Shown: positions 1 to 5,203, numbered from the stretch's first letter. The stretch is DNA of 7,845 nucleotides from Streptomyces sp. WM6378 (GCF_001279695.1 NZ_LGDD01000061.1:1-7845), one strand, 5' to 3'. The notes: a model not told the origin generated them from the sequence alone. Made by a program: numbers and translations.

Positions 1-143
1 TCGACCCCGCCCCGGGCGGCCCCGCCCCGGCCCCTGCCACCGGGCGCACCAAGGACGACGCCATCCGCGCCTACCTGCGCACCCTCGGCGCCTGGCCCGA
101 CGCCATCACCTACGCCCACATCCGCTACACACCCCCACGCTGA
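1..143 (+). CDS. 3' end of an unidentified protein
   Basis: An open frame enters from the left edge and stops with TGA at 141-143. The visible 46 or so residues begin with a Pro/Ala/Gly-rich stretch that looks like a flexible linker. They end in a compact segment, T-K-D-D-A-I-R-A-Y-L-R-T-L-G-A-W-P-D-A, followed by I-T-Y-A-H-I-R-Y-T-P-P-R, which probably contains one or two helices. Third codon positions are almost all G or C, which supports real coding. I do not recognise the family. A small C-terminal DNA-binding or protein-binding domain after a linker is possible, but nothing proves it. The start lies outside the window. Confidence 0.7.
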   Translation, partial: DPAPGGPAPAPATGRTKDDAIRAYLRTLGAWPDAITYAHIRYTPPR

Positions 144-226
144 ACACCCGCCCGCACCACACCGCGACTGGCCCCCGGGCGGGAACCGCAGGCGGCGTCT
201 CACACCCCCGTGATGACCCTTTACAT

Positions 227-256
227 TTGACGCATGAGCCACCTCTGGAGTACATT
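227..256 (+). promoter_or_regulatory. Vegetative-type promoter for the 313-984 genes
   Basis: TTGACG at 227-232 matches the -35 consensus in five of six bases. TACATT at 251-256 matches the -10 consensus in four of six, with an 18-bp spacer. The surroundings are locally AT-rich for this DNA. Transcription would start near 262-264, giving a leader of about 50 nt before the gene at 313. This is the best promoter visible in the window. Confidence 0.7.
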
Positions 257-265
257 AGTGACTAA
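255..265. promoter_or_regulatory. 11-bp palindrome over the -10/+1 region, candidate operator
   Basis: TTAGTGACTAA is a perfect inverted repeat of 5-bp arms around a central G. It overlaps the last two bases of the -10 box and the expected transcription start. A dimeric repressor bound here would block polymerase. The regulator is not identifiable, and no gene in the window is a clear candidate for it. Confidence 0.45.
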
Positions 266-312
266 CGGGGAGGGGAACCGCCCCCACGCTCACCCCTTCG
301 GGAAAGGACCCC

Positions 313-558
313 ATGCACCAGTCCGAGGCAGACCAGGCCCGCGCTTTCGCCGGTGAAGTCACCAGGCTCATCGAGAAGTTCGAATCCGACAGCAGCCTGG
401 CCGACCCCCAGAAGGCGATCGACTACCTGACGCTGATGCGCACGGAAGTCCTCGAATTCGCCGACAACCCGGCCGACGCCAGCCTGCGCCGTGGCATCGA
501 AGCCCACATCACGAACTTCATCGACCTCACCCGCAAGGCCAGCCACCAGGCCGGATAA
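313..558 (+). CDS. Small helical protein of unknown function, 81 aa
   Basis: The ATG at 313 is preceded by a purine-rich site (GGAAAGGA, 301-308) at suitable spacing and lies about 50 nt downstream of the promoter at 227-256. The product is acidic and appears almost wholly helical, with E-V-T-R-L-I-E-K-F around residues 15-23, a central Y-L-T-L-M-R-T-E-V-L-E-F segment around 38-49, and I-T-N-F-I-D-L-T-R-K near the C-terminus. There is no signal peptide, membrane segment or cysteine. The next gene begins 36 nt after its stop, so the two probably form an operon. Third-position G/C preference is good. I do not recognise the family. A small cytoplasmic partner or regulatory protein is only a guess from size and composition. 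Confidence 0.8.
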   Translation: MHQSEADQARAFAGEVTRLIEKFESDSSLADPQKAIDYLTLMRTEVLEFADNPADASLRRGIEAHITNFIDLTRKASHQAG

Positions 559-594
559 CACCCCACCACCCCCTCCCCCGAAGGAGTTGTGACG

Positions 595-984
595 ATGCCC
601 CGACGCACGACCGACACACTGAAGCTGCGCGCCCCGCTCCCCGCCCTCCAGGGCGTCTCCGACCTCCGGATCCGGGCGACCTACCCCACCAACGGCCCCG
701 ACGGGTGGACGGTGGCTCTCCTGCGCCTGCCCAACGACTACTACGTCGTCGTCGGACACCAGCCGAACGAACAGTGGGCCGCGGTGTACCGCCACTACGT
801 CGTGCCGGGAACCCGCGTCGAGGACCCGCGCGACGTACGGACCGACCCGGTCACGGGCGTCGACATGCCCCACGGCATCAGGTTCCGCTGGCGCGACGGC
901 AGGGGCATCTCATCCGTCCTGCGCGCCCTCGCCCCCCTCGACCGCGTCGACAGCGGCCCCTCCCTCCCCTCCGCCAAGAGCTGA
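595..984 (+). CDS. Unknown 129-aa basic protein, second gene of the 313 operon
   Basis: The ribosome site AAGGAG (581-586) lies 8 nt before ATG 595 but only 2 nt before the in-frame GTG at 589, so 595 is the better start. The mature-looking N-terminus, P-R-R-T-T-D-T-L-K-L-R, is basic. The middle alternates beta-like stretches (W-T-V-A-L-L-R-L around 38-45, Y-Y-V-V-V-G around 49-54, W-A-A-V-Y-R-H-Y-V-V around 61-70) with polar turns. There is a basic I-R-F-R-W-R-D-G segment near 95-102 and a polar tail. It looks like a small soluble mostly-beta domain. There are no membrane segments or catalytic motifs. Because it follows the 81-aa gene closely, the two are probably co-transcribed from 227-256. 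I do not recognise the family. Confidence 0.8.
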   Translation: MPRRTTDTLKLRAPLPALQGVSDLRIRATYPTNGPDGWTVALLRLPNDYYVVVGHQPNEQWAAVYRHYVVPGTRVEDPRDVRTDPVTGVDMPHGIRFRWRDGRGISSVLRALAPLDRVDSGPSLPSAKS

Positions 985-1061
985 CGCCTCACACCGCCCC
1001 CGACCCGGGCACGCGCACGGAACATCTCGGCGCGGCCCGGAACGGCGCGGCGCGCTCAGGC

Positions 1062-1238
1062 TCAGTGACGACCGAGGGTAGGCAGCCCGGCCGAGGCAGC
1101 CCGTACGCTCCGCCCCCGGCGAGCGGCAAGGCCGTCCTTGAGGATCCGGCGGGCCCGGGCACTCCGCAGCCGGGCCTCCAGCGCCCGGCCAGCCTCGACG
1201 GCGGCGACGTCCGTCCAGCACGGCGGCGCGGGCAGCTG
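1062..1238 (-). pseudogene. Minus-strand coding scrap without a start
   Basis: Between the genes at 984 and 1282, one minus-strand frame has near-perfect G/C third positions from about 1238 down to a TGA at 1062-1064. It reads roughly L-P-A-P-P-C-W-T-D-V-A-A-V-E-A-G-R-A-L-E-A-R-L, then a basic helix (R-A-R-R-I-L-K-D-G-L-A-A-R-R) and a short tail. Above 1238 the codon bias disappears. The available ATG codons lie in or at the edge of the 1282 gene and have no ribosome site. This suggests the 3' end of a gene whose 5' part was lost. It could instead be chance bias in GC-rich DNA. Confidence 0.3.
1152..1176. terminator. Possible hairpin downstream of the 313-984 operon
   Basis: GGCCCGG (1152-1158) and CCGGGCC (1170-1176) form a perfect 7-bp GC stem with an 11-nt loop, about 170 nt after the stop at 984. 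There is no T-tract, which is common in actinomycetes. It overlaps the minus-strand coding scrap, so the symmetry may be incidental. Confidence 0.25.
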
Positions 1239-1281
1239 AACACCCCCTGAACCCCACGGCCAAGAACAGAAGGAAGCGTTC

Positions 1282-1599
1282 ATGACGCATGCCACCTACT
1301 CCACCGTCCGCTACTACCTCGGCAAGAAGTTCAGCCTGAGCCGGACCTCTACCGGGCGCCGCTCCGGACATCGCTGGACCGAGGGCGCGCAGGTCCGCAC
1401 CTCGCCCACGCTCGGCGTGATCGTGGACTACCTGGAGAGCCATGCCGTAGGGGGCTCCGACGGTTCGCTCCGAAAGAAGCAGCTGAAAGCCGTCCGGGAG
1501 TACCTGGAACAGCGCTTCACCGTAGAGGACCACCCCGCCCGTGACGGCCGCATGGTCATCTCCGACAAGCTGTCGAGCCCCGCCCCTAACGCCCAGTAG
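1282..1599 (+). CDS. Unknown 105-aa basic protein
   Basis: ATG 1282 follows GAAGGA (1269-1274) with a 7-nt gap, a good actinomycete ribosome site. The N-terminus is basic and aromatic (Y-S-T-V-R-Y-Y-L-G-K-K-F-S-L-S-R). A hydrophobic helix follows around 45-53 (L-G-V-I-V-D-Y-L-E), then a charged helix (K-K-Q-L-K-A-V-R-E-Y-L-E-Q-R-F, about 66-80) and a polar tail. The high Lys/Arg content could suit nucleic-acid binding, but no helix-turn-helix or zinc motif is clear. There are no membrane segments. Nearly 300 nt separate it from the upstream operon, so it may have its own promoter, although I could not find a convincing one. I do not recognise the family. Confidence 0.75.
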   Translation: MTHATYSTVRYYLGKKFSLSRTSTGRRSGHRWTEGAQVRTSPTLGVIVDYLESHAVGGSDGSLRKKQLKAVREYLEQRFTVEDHPARDGRMVISDKLSSPAPNAQ

Positions 1600-1605
1600 C
1601 CTCAC

Positions 1606-1736
1606 ATGTACCGCATCGCCTCCCGGCCAGCCCCTGGGTGGTCTTCGACCTGCGCGACCGTGAGTACACGGTCACGACGCGCGAACACACCCTCGCCAGG
1701 GAGCACTCCCGGCCCCGCCGCCGCAAGCGCCGCTGA
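1606..1736 (+). pseudogene. Small gene with an apparent frameshift near 1630
   Basis: Just after the stop of the 1282 gene, ATG 1606 opens a short frame reading M-Y-R-I-A-S-R-P-A. From about 1635 the G/C third-position bias moves to another frame reading W-V-V-F-D-L-R-D-R-E-Y-T-V-T-T-R-E-H-T-L-A-R-E-H, then a strongly basic R-P-R-R-R-K-R-R tail, with TGA at 1734-1736. Neither frame is convincing across the whole stretch. Joining them by a one-base indel near 1630-1635 gives a sensible 43-44 aa basic protein. The second frame has no start before 1635, although a GTG at 1638 exists without a ribosome site. A sequencing error in the C/G run is also possible. Confidence 0.4.
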
Positions 1737-1764
1737 CCCCCACCACGCCCCGCCGTGCCCCCAG

Positions 1765-1789
1765 CCGCCAGGCGGGCCCGGCCTGGCGG
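1765..1789. terminator. 9-bp GC hairpin, likely terminator
   Basis: CCGCCAGGC (1765-1773) pairs perfectly with GCCTGGCGG (1781-1789) around a 7-nt loop (GGGCCCG). It lies 29 nt after the stop at 1736 and 82 nt before the gene at 1872. No T-run follows. The placement suits termination of transcripts from the 1282 gene. Confidence 0.5.
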
Positions 1790-1871
1790 GGACCCGCACC
1801 GACTGCGCCAACGCCTCCAGGAGCCGCCGGGCACGCAACACCGTCGCTGTCGCAGCTACCAAGGGACTTTC

Positions 1872-2243
1872 ATGAGCCACCAGCCTTCCACCGTATGCAG
1901 TCTCCGCCCGAGTGCATACATGTCCCGTAACGGAACACCCAAGCGGGGCCAGTGCCCCTACGAACCGCACTGGGTCGTGACGAACGGAACCGGAGAGGGG
2001 ACGTTTCTGTCCTGCCGGAAGCATCTCAACGCCCTCGTCGAACTCGCGCTCGCACGCAGCACCGCGACCTCCATCGCAGTCAAGCCCATGCAGGAGACGC
2101 GCAAGAAGCCCGAGGACCTGGCCGCTCAGGAAGCCATCGCGCGCCGCAAGCGGGCCGAGCAGGTCGCCATGCGAGCCCTGGTGGCCGAGCAGAGGGAGCG
2201 CTTCGAGCTGCTGGTCCGAATCGCCTTCACCAGCGAGGCCTAA
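1872..2243 (+). CDS. Unknown 123-aa protein, possible Cys/His metal site plus charged helix
   Basis: ATG 1872 follows AAGGGA (1861-1866) at 5 nt. The open frame extends further upstream, but that part has poor codon bias and crosses the 1765-1789 hairpin, so 1872 is preferred. The N-terminal half holds three cysteines and a histidine spaced like a small zinc fold: C9, C28 (in G-Q-C-P-Y-E-P), C48 and H51 (in L-S-C-R-K-H-L). The C-terminal half, about 74-120, is a long charged helix rich in K, R, E and A (E-A-I-A-R-R-K-R-A-E-Q-V-A-M-R-A-L-V-A-E), plausibly a coiled coil. There is no membrane segment. Metal binding is inferred from spacing only. I do not recognise a named family. Confidence 0.75.
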   Translation: MSHQPSTVCSLRPSAYMSRNGTPKRGQCPYEPHWVVTNGTGEGTFLSCRKHLNALVELALARSTATSIAVKPMQETRKKPEDLAAQEAIARRKRAEQVAMRALVAEQRERFELLVRIAFTSEA

Positions 2244-2338
2244 ACCCCCACCCGCACCCAGTCCCTGCCGGGCGGACCGGTACAACGCGTCACCCGCCTT
2301 CCGGCCGCCCCCACCGCTCTCACCGCCGCGCCCGCCAC

Positions 2339-2344
2339 TACGAT
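2339..2344 (+). promoter_or_regulatory. Possible -10 box upstream of 2514
   Basis: TACGAT in a locally AT-richer stretch resembles actinomycete -10 boxes. The best -35 at suitable spacing, CTCTCA (2317-2322), matches the consensus in only three positions. If used, it would give a leader of about 160 nt containing both palindromes at 2419-2441. Confidence 0.2.
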
Positions 2345-2418
2345 GACGGTGCATCAAGGGCAACCGCGCCGCGCCCGGTCCACCCGCACCTCGACGCCCA
2401 CACCGTCGAAGGGGACCG

Positions 2419-2441
2419 CAGACGTCTGAGACTCGCGCGAG
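2419..2441. promoter_or_regulatory. Two adjacent 10-bp palindromes before the P-loop gene
   Basis: CAGACGTCTG (2419-2428) and CTCGCGCGAG (2432-2441) are each perfect palindromes, with centres 13 bp apart. They lie 73-95 nt before the ATG at 2514, in a 270-bp gap (2244-2513) that holds no other visible gene. Plasmid partition ATPase genes often bind a regulator just upstream, so these may be operator sites, but no regulator is known here. Confidence 0.35.
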
Positions 2442-2513
2442 CAGCTGTGTCATGCCCTCCTCCAAGGCGGCCGGCGCGTGTGGGGCAGCAGGCCGGACGA
2501 GGACCGAGACGAC

Positions 2514-3218
2514 ATGACCGACCCCCGCAACCGGGAGCACAGCCGCGCCGTACGCGCCTACCAGCGCGCCCACCCCGGCACCACTCTGGACCAGGCCCGC
2601 AGGGCCGTCGCCGACCGCGCCGGCCGCCGGCCCGGACTCCCGGCCCCGATCCCCGGCGCCCCTCTGCCCCGCCCCGCCGAGCGGCTCGACGGCTACGTGC
2701 AGCGCGTCGCCGCTGCGGCCGGCGTCCAGCGGCACCGCGCGATGGAACTCCTGGGGCTGGAACCCGGCACCTCGGCCACCGAGCGCCTGGACGACCTCGC
2801 CGACGGCCTGCCCGACCACACCGTCCAGGCCCTCACCGCCGCCACCGGCATGACCCCCGAGCAGGCCCGCGCGCTGACTGCCCCGCACACCGCCGCCGGC
2901 CGGATCCCGGACCTCGAGAACCTGGCGCCGCGCCGGCTCCTGCAGGACAAGCACCCCCGGCCCGGAGGCGCGGGCAAGACCCGCACGGACGCGGGCGATC
3001 TCGCCCGGCTCCTCGCCCAGACATACGGCCCACGAGTCCTCCCCGTCGACCTGCCCGTGCACGAGCTCTTCCCGGCCCCCTACCGCCCGGTCATCGCCGA
3101 TCTGGACTGGCCCTTCGACGCCCCCCGGCCGCCCCTCGACCCCGACGTCTTCGACGAGGTCGCCACGGCCCTCGGGACCGGGCAGGACACCAGCACGGAC
3201 GCGCCGCGGCAAGAGTAG
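2514..3218 (+). CDS. 234-aa protein with a TniQ-like helical region and a ParA-like P-loop
   Basis: ATG 2514 follows GAGGA (2499-2503). An in-frame GTG at 2478 is an alternative start. Residues 1-35 are basic and helical (S-R-A-V-R-A-Y-Q-R-A-H-P-G-T-T). Residues about 50-125 resemble the helical part of TniQ proteins: P-A-E-R-L-D-G-Y-V-Q-R-V-A-A-A-A-G, then M-E-L-L-G-L, then L-T-A-A-T-G-M-T-P-E-Q-A-R-A-L-T. Residues 149-156 hold R-P-G-G-A-G-K-T, a P-loop like that of ParA ATPases but without the usual Lys before the Gly pair. It is followed by a helix and R-V-L-P-V-D-L (174-180), matching the spacing to the next ParA strand. Only about 55 residues follow, so the Walker B and later parts of a ParA fold are missing. 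It may be a truncated or fused derivative, or a small family of its own. The domain similarities are from memory of family patterns and were not searched. Confidence 0.75.
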   Translation: MTDPRNREHSRAVRAYQRAHPGTTLDQARRAVADRAGRRPGLPAPIPGAPLPRPAERLDGYVQRVAAAAGVQRHRAMELLGLEPGTSATERLDDLADGLPDHTVQALTAATGMTPEQARALTAPHTAAGRIPDLENLAPRRLLQDKHPRPGGAGKTRTDAGDLARLLAQTYGPRVLPVDLPVHELFPAPYRPVIADLDWPFDAPRPPLDPDVFDEVATALGTGQDTSTDAPRQE

Positions 3219-3220
3219 CG

Positions 3221-3497
3221 GCCCGCGCGGCCCCGACGCCGTCGGCCGGGCCAGGCGCAGCGGCCTGGTCCGCCGGCGGCGCACGGAAGGCGCCGCCGCG
3301 CGGACTCGTCGGCGGGTCAGCCGGCCGCCGCGTCTCCCTCCCCAGCGGCCGACGCCCCCGCTCCGCGGCGGACGCCCACCTCCTGGGCCGCCTGCTCCAG
3401 CACCTCCCACAGGCCGCGGGGCCGCTGCCTGCGCGAACTACCGAAGGCCTCCCCGGGGGCGGTGAGCAGCAGGTGCCCGTGCACGCCGCTCACCCGC
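3221..3497. repeat. Direct repeat of about 270 bp, copy 1
   Basis: This stretch aligns along its whole length with 3956-4224 in the same orientation, with small indels. I judge identity by eye at roughly three quarters to four fifths. Shared landmarks include the ACGGAAG segment, the GGACTCGTC and GTCAGCCGGCCG segments around the minus-strand stop, CTCCTGGGCCGCCTGCTCCA, and CGAAGGCCTCCCCGGGG. It begins just after the stop of the 2514 gene and ends within the conserved module of the minus-strand family. Confidence 0.8.
3248..3298. terminator. Two consecutive hairpins after the P-loop gene
   Basis: CGGCGGCGC (3274-3282) and GCGCCGCCG (3290-3298) form a perfect 9-bp stem around a 7-nt loop. Just before it, CCAGGC (3251-3256) and GCCTGG (3263-3268) form a second stem, extendable through a G-T pair to 3248-3271. 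They begin 30 nt after the stop at 3218 and lie between it and a converging minus-strand remnant, so they could terminate both. The degenerate second copy of this DNA (3956-4224) has lost the 9-bp symmetry. Confidence 0.5.
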
Positions 3498-3499
3498 AT
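3317..3499 (-). pseudogene. Truncated copy of the H-W-L-L-L / A-F-G-S family (copy A)
   Basis: The minus frame ends with TGA at 3317-3319 and has good codon bias up to an ATG at 3497-3499. It reads M-R-V-S-G-V-H-G-H-L-L-L-T-A-P-G-E-A-F-G-S, then S-R-R-Q-R-P-R-G-L-W-E-V-L-E-Q-A-A-Q-E and an Ala/Gly tail ending A-A-A-G. This matches the C-terminal module of the 6979-7845 and 5380-5694 genes, with the usual H-W changed to H-G-H. The full-length family continues far upstream. Here the frame stays open above 3499, but codon bias and similarity fade within about 50 nt. A GGGAG sits 9 nt before the ATG, so a 60-aa peptide could be made. Loss of the N-terminal part argues for a remnant. Confidence 0.55.
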
Positions 3500-3694
3500 T
3501 CCGGCCGGCTCCCGGGCTCCTACCGATACGCGCCGCAACCGGCAGGCCGGGCAGCCCCGTTCGCCCTCCCGTGTGAAGCAGCTTTCGCCCCAGACTGTCC
3601 CCGCGCTAGATTCCTCTCGTCGCAGCCCGGGGCACCGGGAATGACCCGGACCTCCACCATGAGCAAGCACAGCGCTCGGAGAACCGATCCGCGT

Positions 3695-3711
3695 ACGTCA
3701 GAACCTGACGT
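3695..3711. promoter_or_regulatory. 17-bp inverted repeat, 7-bp arms
   Basis: ACGTCAG (3695-3701) and CTGACGT (3705-3711) are perfect inverted arms around AAC. The site lies 15 nt before the GTCCAG motif at 3727, in a stretch (3500-3790) with no convincing gene and lower GC than its surroundings. It may be a binding site for a dimeric protein. Confidence 0.4.
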
Positions 3712-3718
3712 CCCCAAG

Positions 3719-3753
3719 GGTTGGGTGTCCAGTAACTCCCGGGATTCCGGGGA
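3719..3753 (+). repeat. GTCCAG-type motif, left copy
   Basis: The segment around GTTGGGTGTCCAGTAACTCC is matched, in inverted orientation, by 5726-5757. The two share GTTGGG, GTCCAG, TCCC and ATTC in the same order with one-base indels. A shorter relative, GTCCAGGACTCCCC, lies at 4277-4290. The arrangement resembles terminal inverted repeats of a mobile element, but there is no transposase between them. Confidence 0.35.
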
Positions 3754-3889
3754 TGCTTAGCCCGTCCGGTCTCCCGGGCGGGCTCATTCACGTTGCAGCC
3801 CCCTAGGCCGGCGCGACCTACGCATCCCGGGCCGACGAGCGGCGGGTGCCCGGCGCGGGTCTGCCCATCGCCCCCCGCAGACCGCACCA

Positions 3890-3934
3890 CCCGGGCACTG
3901 TCCGCACGGCCGAAGGCCTCCCGCGGCACACGTA
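3890..3934 (-). pseudogene. Short scrap of the A-F-G-S family (copy E)
   Basis: A minus frame reads R-V-P-R-E-A-F-G-R-A-D-S-A-R-V, matching the R-(E/D)-(S/A)-F-G-x-A-R-S-x-R-A core of the family module. The DNA around CCGAAGGCCTCCCGCGG is closest to the first module of the 6979-7845 gene. Outside about 45 bp the similarity ends. It is far too short to function. Confidence 0.4.
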
Positions 3935-3942
3935 GCGGGCCA

Positions 3943-3962
3943 CGCGGGCGGACAAGCCCGCG
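3943..3962. terminator. 7-bp GC hairpin
   Basis: CGCGGGC (3943-3949) and GCCCGCG (3956-3962) pair perfectly around GGACAA. It sits at the left boundary of the second copy of the 270-bp repeat. It could end transcription, or simply mark an old junction. Confidence 0.3.
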
Positions 3963-4224
3963 CGACGCCGCCGGCCAGGGACGGGGCGCAGCGGCCCGGC
4001 CCGGCTGGCGGCGTACGGAAGTGGCGCCATCCGGACTCGTCACGGTCAGCCGGCCGCGGTGTCTTCCTGCGGGCGGCCGGCGTCCTCCCGCTCCGCGGCG
4101 GGCGCCATCTCCTGGGCCGCCTGCTCCAGTGCCTCGCGCCGGGCGCGGGCCCGCTGGCTGCGCGAGCTGCCGAAGGCCTCCCCGGGGGGCGGTGCGCAGC
4201 AGGTGCCCGTGCGCGCCACCCCGC
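3956..4224. repeat. Direct repeat of about 270 bp, copy 2
   Basis: This is the second copy of 3221-3497, same orientation, offset by about 730 bp. It carries an extra base in the G run of the CCTCCCCGGGG segment relative to copy 1, which breaks the minus-strand frame. Similarity stops abruptly near 4224. Confidence 0.8.
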
Positions 4225-4228
4225 ACGA
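4046..4228 (-). pseudogene. Frameshifted copy of the A-F-G-S family (copy B)
   Basis: The C-terminal part reads G-E-A-F-G-S-S-R-S-Q-R-A-R-A-R-R-E-A-L-E-Q-A-A-Q-E-M and runs to a tail ending D-T-A-A-G with TGA at 4046-4048. The upstream part, G-A-H-G-H-L-L-R-T-A-P, is in a different frame. The break is at a run of six G on the plus strand (near 4182-4187), where copy A has five. Beyond about 4228 nothing matches the family. A frameshift plus a missing 5' end make this a pseudogene. The stretch from 4229 to 4393 holds no gene I can support. Confidence 0.6.
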
Positions 4229-4393
4229 GTTGTCCGATCTCGGTGAACTGGGGGCGTCCCGCTGATCATGGCGATCGTCCAGGACTCCCCGGCAGCGCCG
4301 GCGCCGGAGCGGACCGCCTCCCGACTCACCGCGCTCTGGAGGGAGTTGCCTCTCAGCACGGTCTGTCAGTGACCCGTGCCATGATGACCACCT

Positions 4394-4453
4394 GCCCAGA
4401 GCACTGGGCTGTTGCTCCCCGCCGACGCGGGGATTGTCTCCGCCGACGCGGAG
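4394..4453. promoter_or_regulatory. Three consecutive 16-bp inverted repeats before 4514
   Basis: Three perfect 6-bp stems with 4-nt loops follow each other: GCCCAG-AGCA-CTGGGC (4394-4409), CCCCGC-CGAC-GCGGGG (4417-4432) and CTCCGC-CGAC-GCGGAG (4438-4453). Start-to-start distances are 23 and 21 bp, about two helical turns. The second and third are near-identical, and their one difference is compensated in the opposite arm, so pairing or dyad symmetry is kept. They end 60 nt before the GTG at 4514, so they could be operators or a structured leader. Confidence 0.6.
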
Positions 4454-4513
4454 GTCTCCAGGCGCCCCGACGCCCGGATGCCCGAACAGTCCCCAGCCCC
4501 TGGGAGCCCTTCC

Positions 4514-5152
4514 GTGAGCCCTTCCGGCTACGAGCCCGACCACCTGTACACCGTGTACGAGCTCACCGAGTCCCCGGAGACCGGCGAGAACGTCCCCGTC
4601 GTCATCTCCTGGTGGCACAACCCCGACCCGGCCGCCGCACAGGCCACGGCCGGCGCTGCCGAGTACAGGGAATTCATCCGCCTCACGCGCATGCACGAGC
4701 ACATGGCGCACTACCTCACCGAACGGCTCGGCGGCGAACGCACGTACCTGTCCCTCGTGGGCACGCGGGGCCGGATGCGCCATCACCCGCTCGACCTGGT
4801 CCTGATGGAGGGCGCCGAACTGCCCGTTCCCGACCCGCTCCCCTACAGCCTCGGCCACGCCCTGGTCCACGCGGACACCGGCGTGTACGTCCTGGTCGCC
4901 GATCCGCAGCCCGGACCGCCCGACTGGAACACACTCAACACCCTGGTCGACGCCGACCCGGCCGGCGTAGGCATGGCCCGCTTCGAGCTGCGGGCCGACG
5001 ATGCCGCCCGACACCACTACAACGGCCCCCCACCCGGGTCCGGCCCGACGGAGGAACTGGTGAACCGCGTCCTGAGCGAGGAGGACCCCTCTCTGCGCGA
5101 GGGACTGCGGCTCATCCTCGGCATCCCCCGCCCCGGCGAGCGTCACATCTGA
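4514..5152 (+). CDS. Unknown 212-aa protein
   Basis: GTG 4514 follows GGGAG (4502-4506) at 7 nt. In-frame ATG 4478 and TTG 4412 exist, but they lack a ribosome site and the TTG lies at the second hairpin of the leader. The protein is acidic and soluble, with no signal peptide or membrane segment. It opens with Y-T-V-Y-E-L-T-E-S, then V-P-V-V-I-S-W-W-H-N around 27-36. A helix with a His cluster (R-M-H-E-H-M-A-H-Y-L, 59-68) follows. Next come beta-like stretches: T-Y-L-S-L-V around 77-82, L-D-L-V-L-M around 93-98, and G-V-Y-V-L-V-A around 123-129. The C-terminus is helical, E-E-L-V-N-R-V-L-S-E-E-D to L-I-L-G-I. The His cluster does not fit a HExxH site. Codon bias is strong and the frame is intact, unlike its minus-strand neighbours. 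I do not recognise the family. Confidence 0.85.
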   Translation: MSPSGYEPDHLYTVYELTESPETGENVPVVISWWHNPDPAAAQATAGAAEYREFIRLTRMHEHMAHYLTERLGGERTYLSLVGTRGRMRHHPLDLVLMEGAELPVPDPLPYSLGHALVHADTGVYVLVADPQPGPPDWNTLNTLVDADPAGVGMARFELRADDAARHHYNGPPPGSGPTEELVNRVLSEEDPSLREGLRLILGIPRPGERHI

Positions 5153-5203
5153 CCCTGCTCCTTCGCTCCACCGGCGAACTCCAGGCCAGCGCCCAAACCC
5201 TTC

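Noticed and set aside
1790..1860. A minus-strand segment reading V-L-R-A-R-R-L-L-E-A-L-A-Q, loosely like the scrap at 1062-1238
   Set aside because: It is too short, has no start or stop that fits, and overlaps the terminator hairpin.
1602..3410. A 602-aa minus-strand open frame opposite the 1872 and 2514 genes
   Set aside because: It is Gly/Arg-rich antisense of real genes. Long stop-free frames are expected by chance at this GC content.
1952..3760. A 602-aa plus-strand open frame over the P-loop gene
   Set aside because: It is an Arg/Pro-rich shadow of 2514-3218 and of the minus-strand remnant, with poor codon bias and no ribosome site.
3641..3760. A 39-codon plus-strand frame starting M-T-R-T-S-T-M-S-K-H-S
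   Set aside because: Many codons end in A or T, there is no properly spaced ribosome site, and it covers the inverted repeat and GTCCAG motif. It is more likely non-coding.
4411..4456. Type I-E-like CRISPR repeat: the CCCCGC-CGAC-GCGGGG stem with flanks resembles actinomycete repeats
   Set aside because: The next similar unit is only 21 bp away, leaving no room for a spacer, and there is no further array or cas gene.
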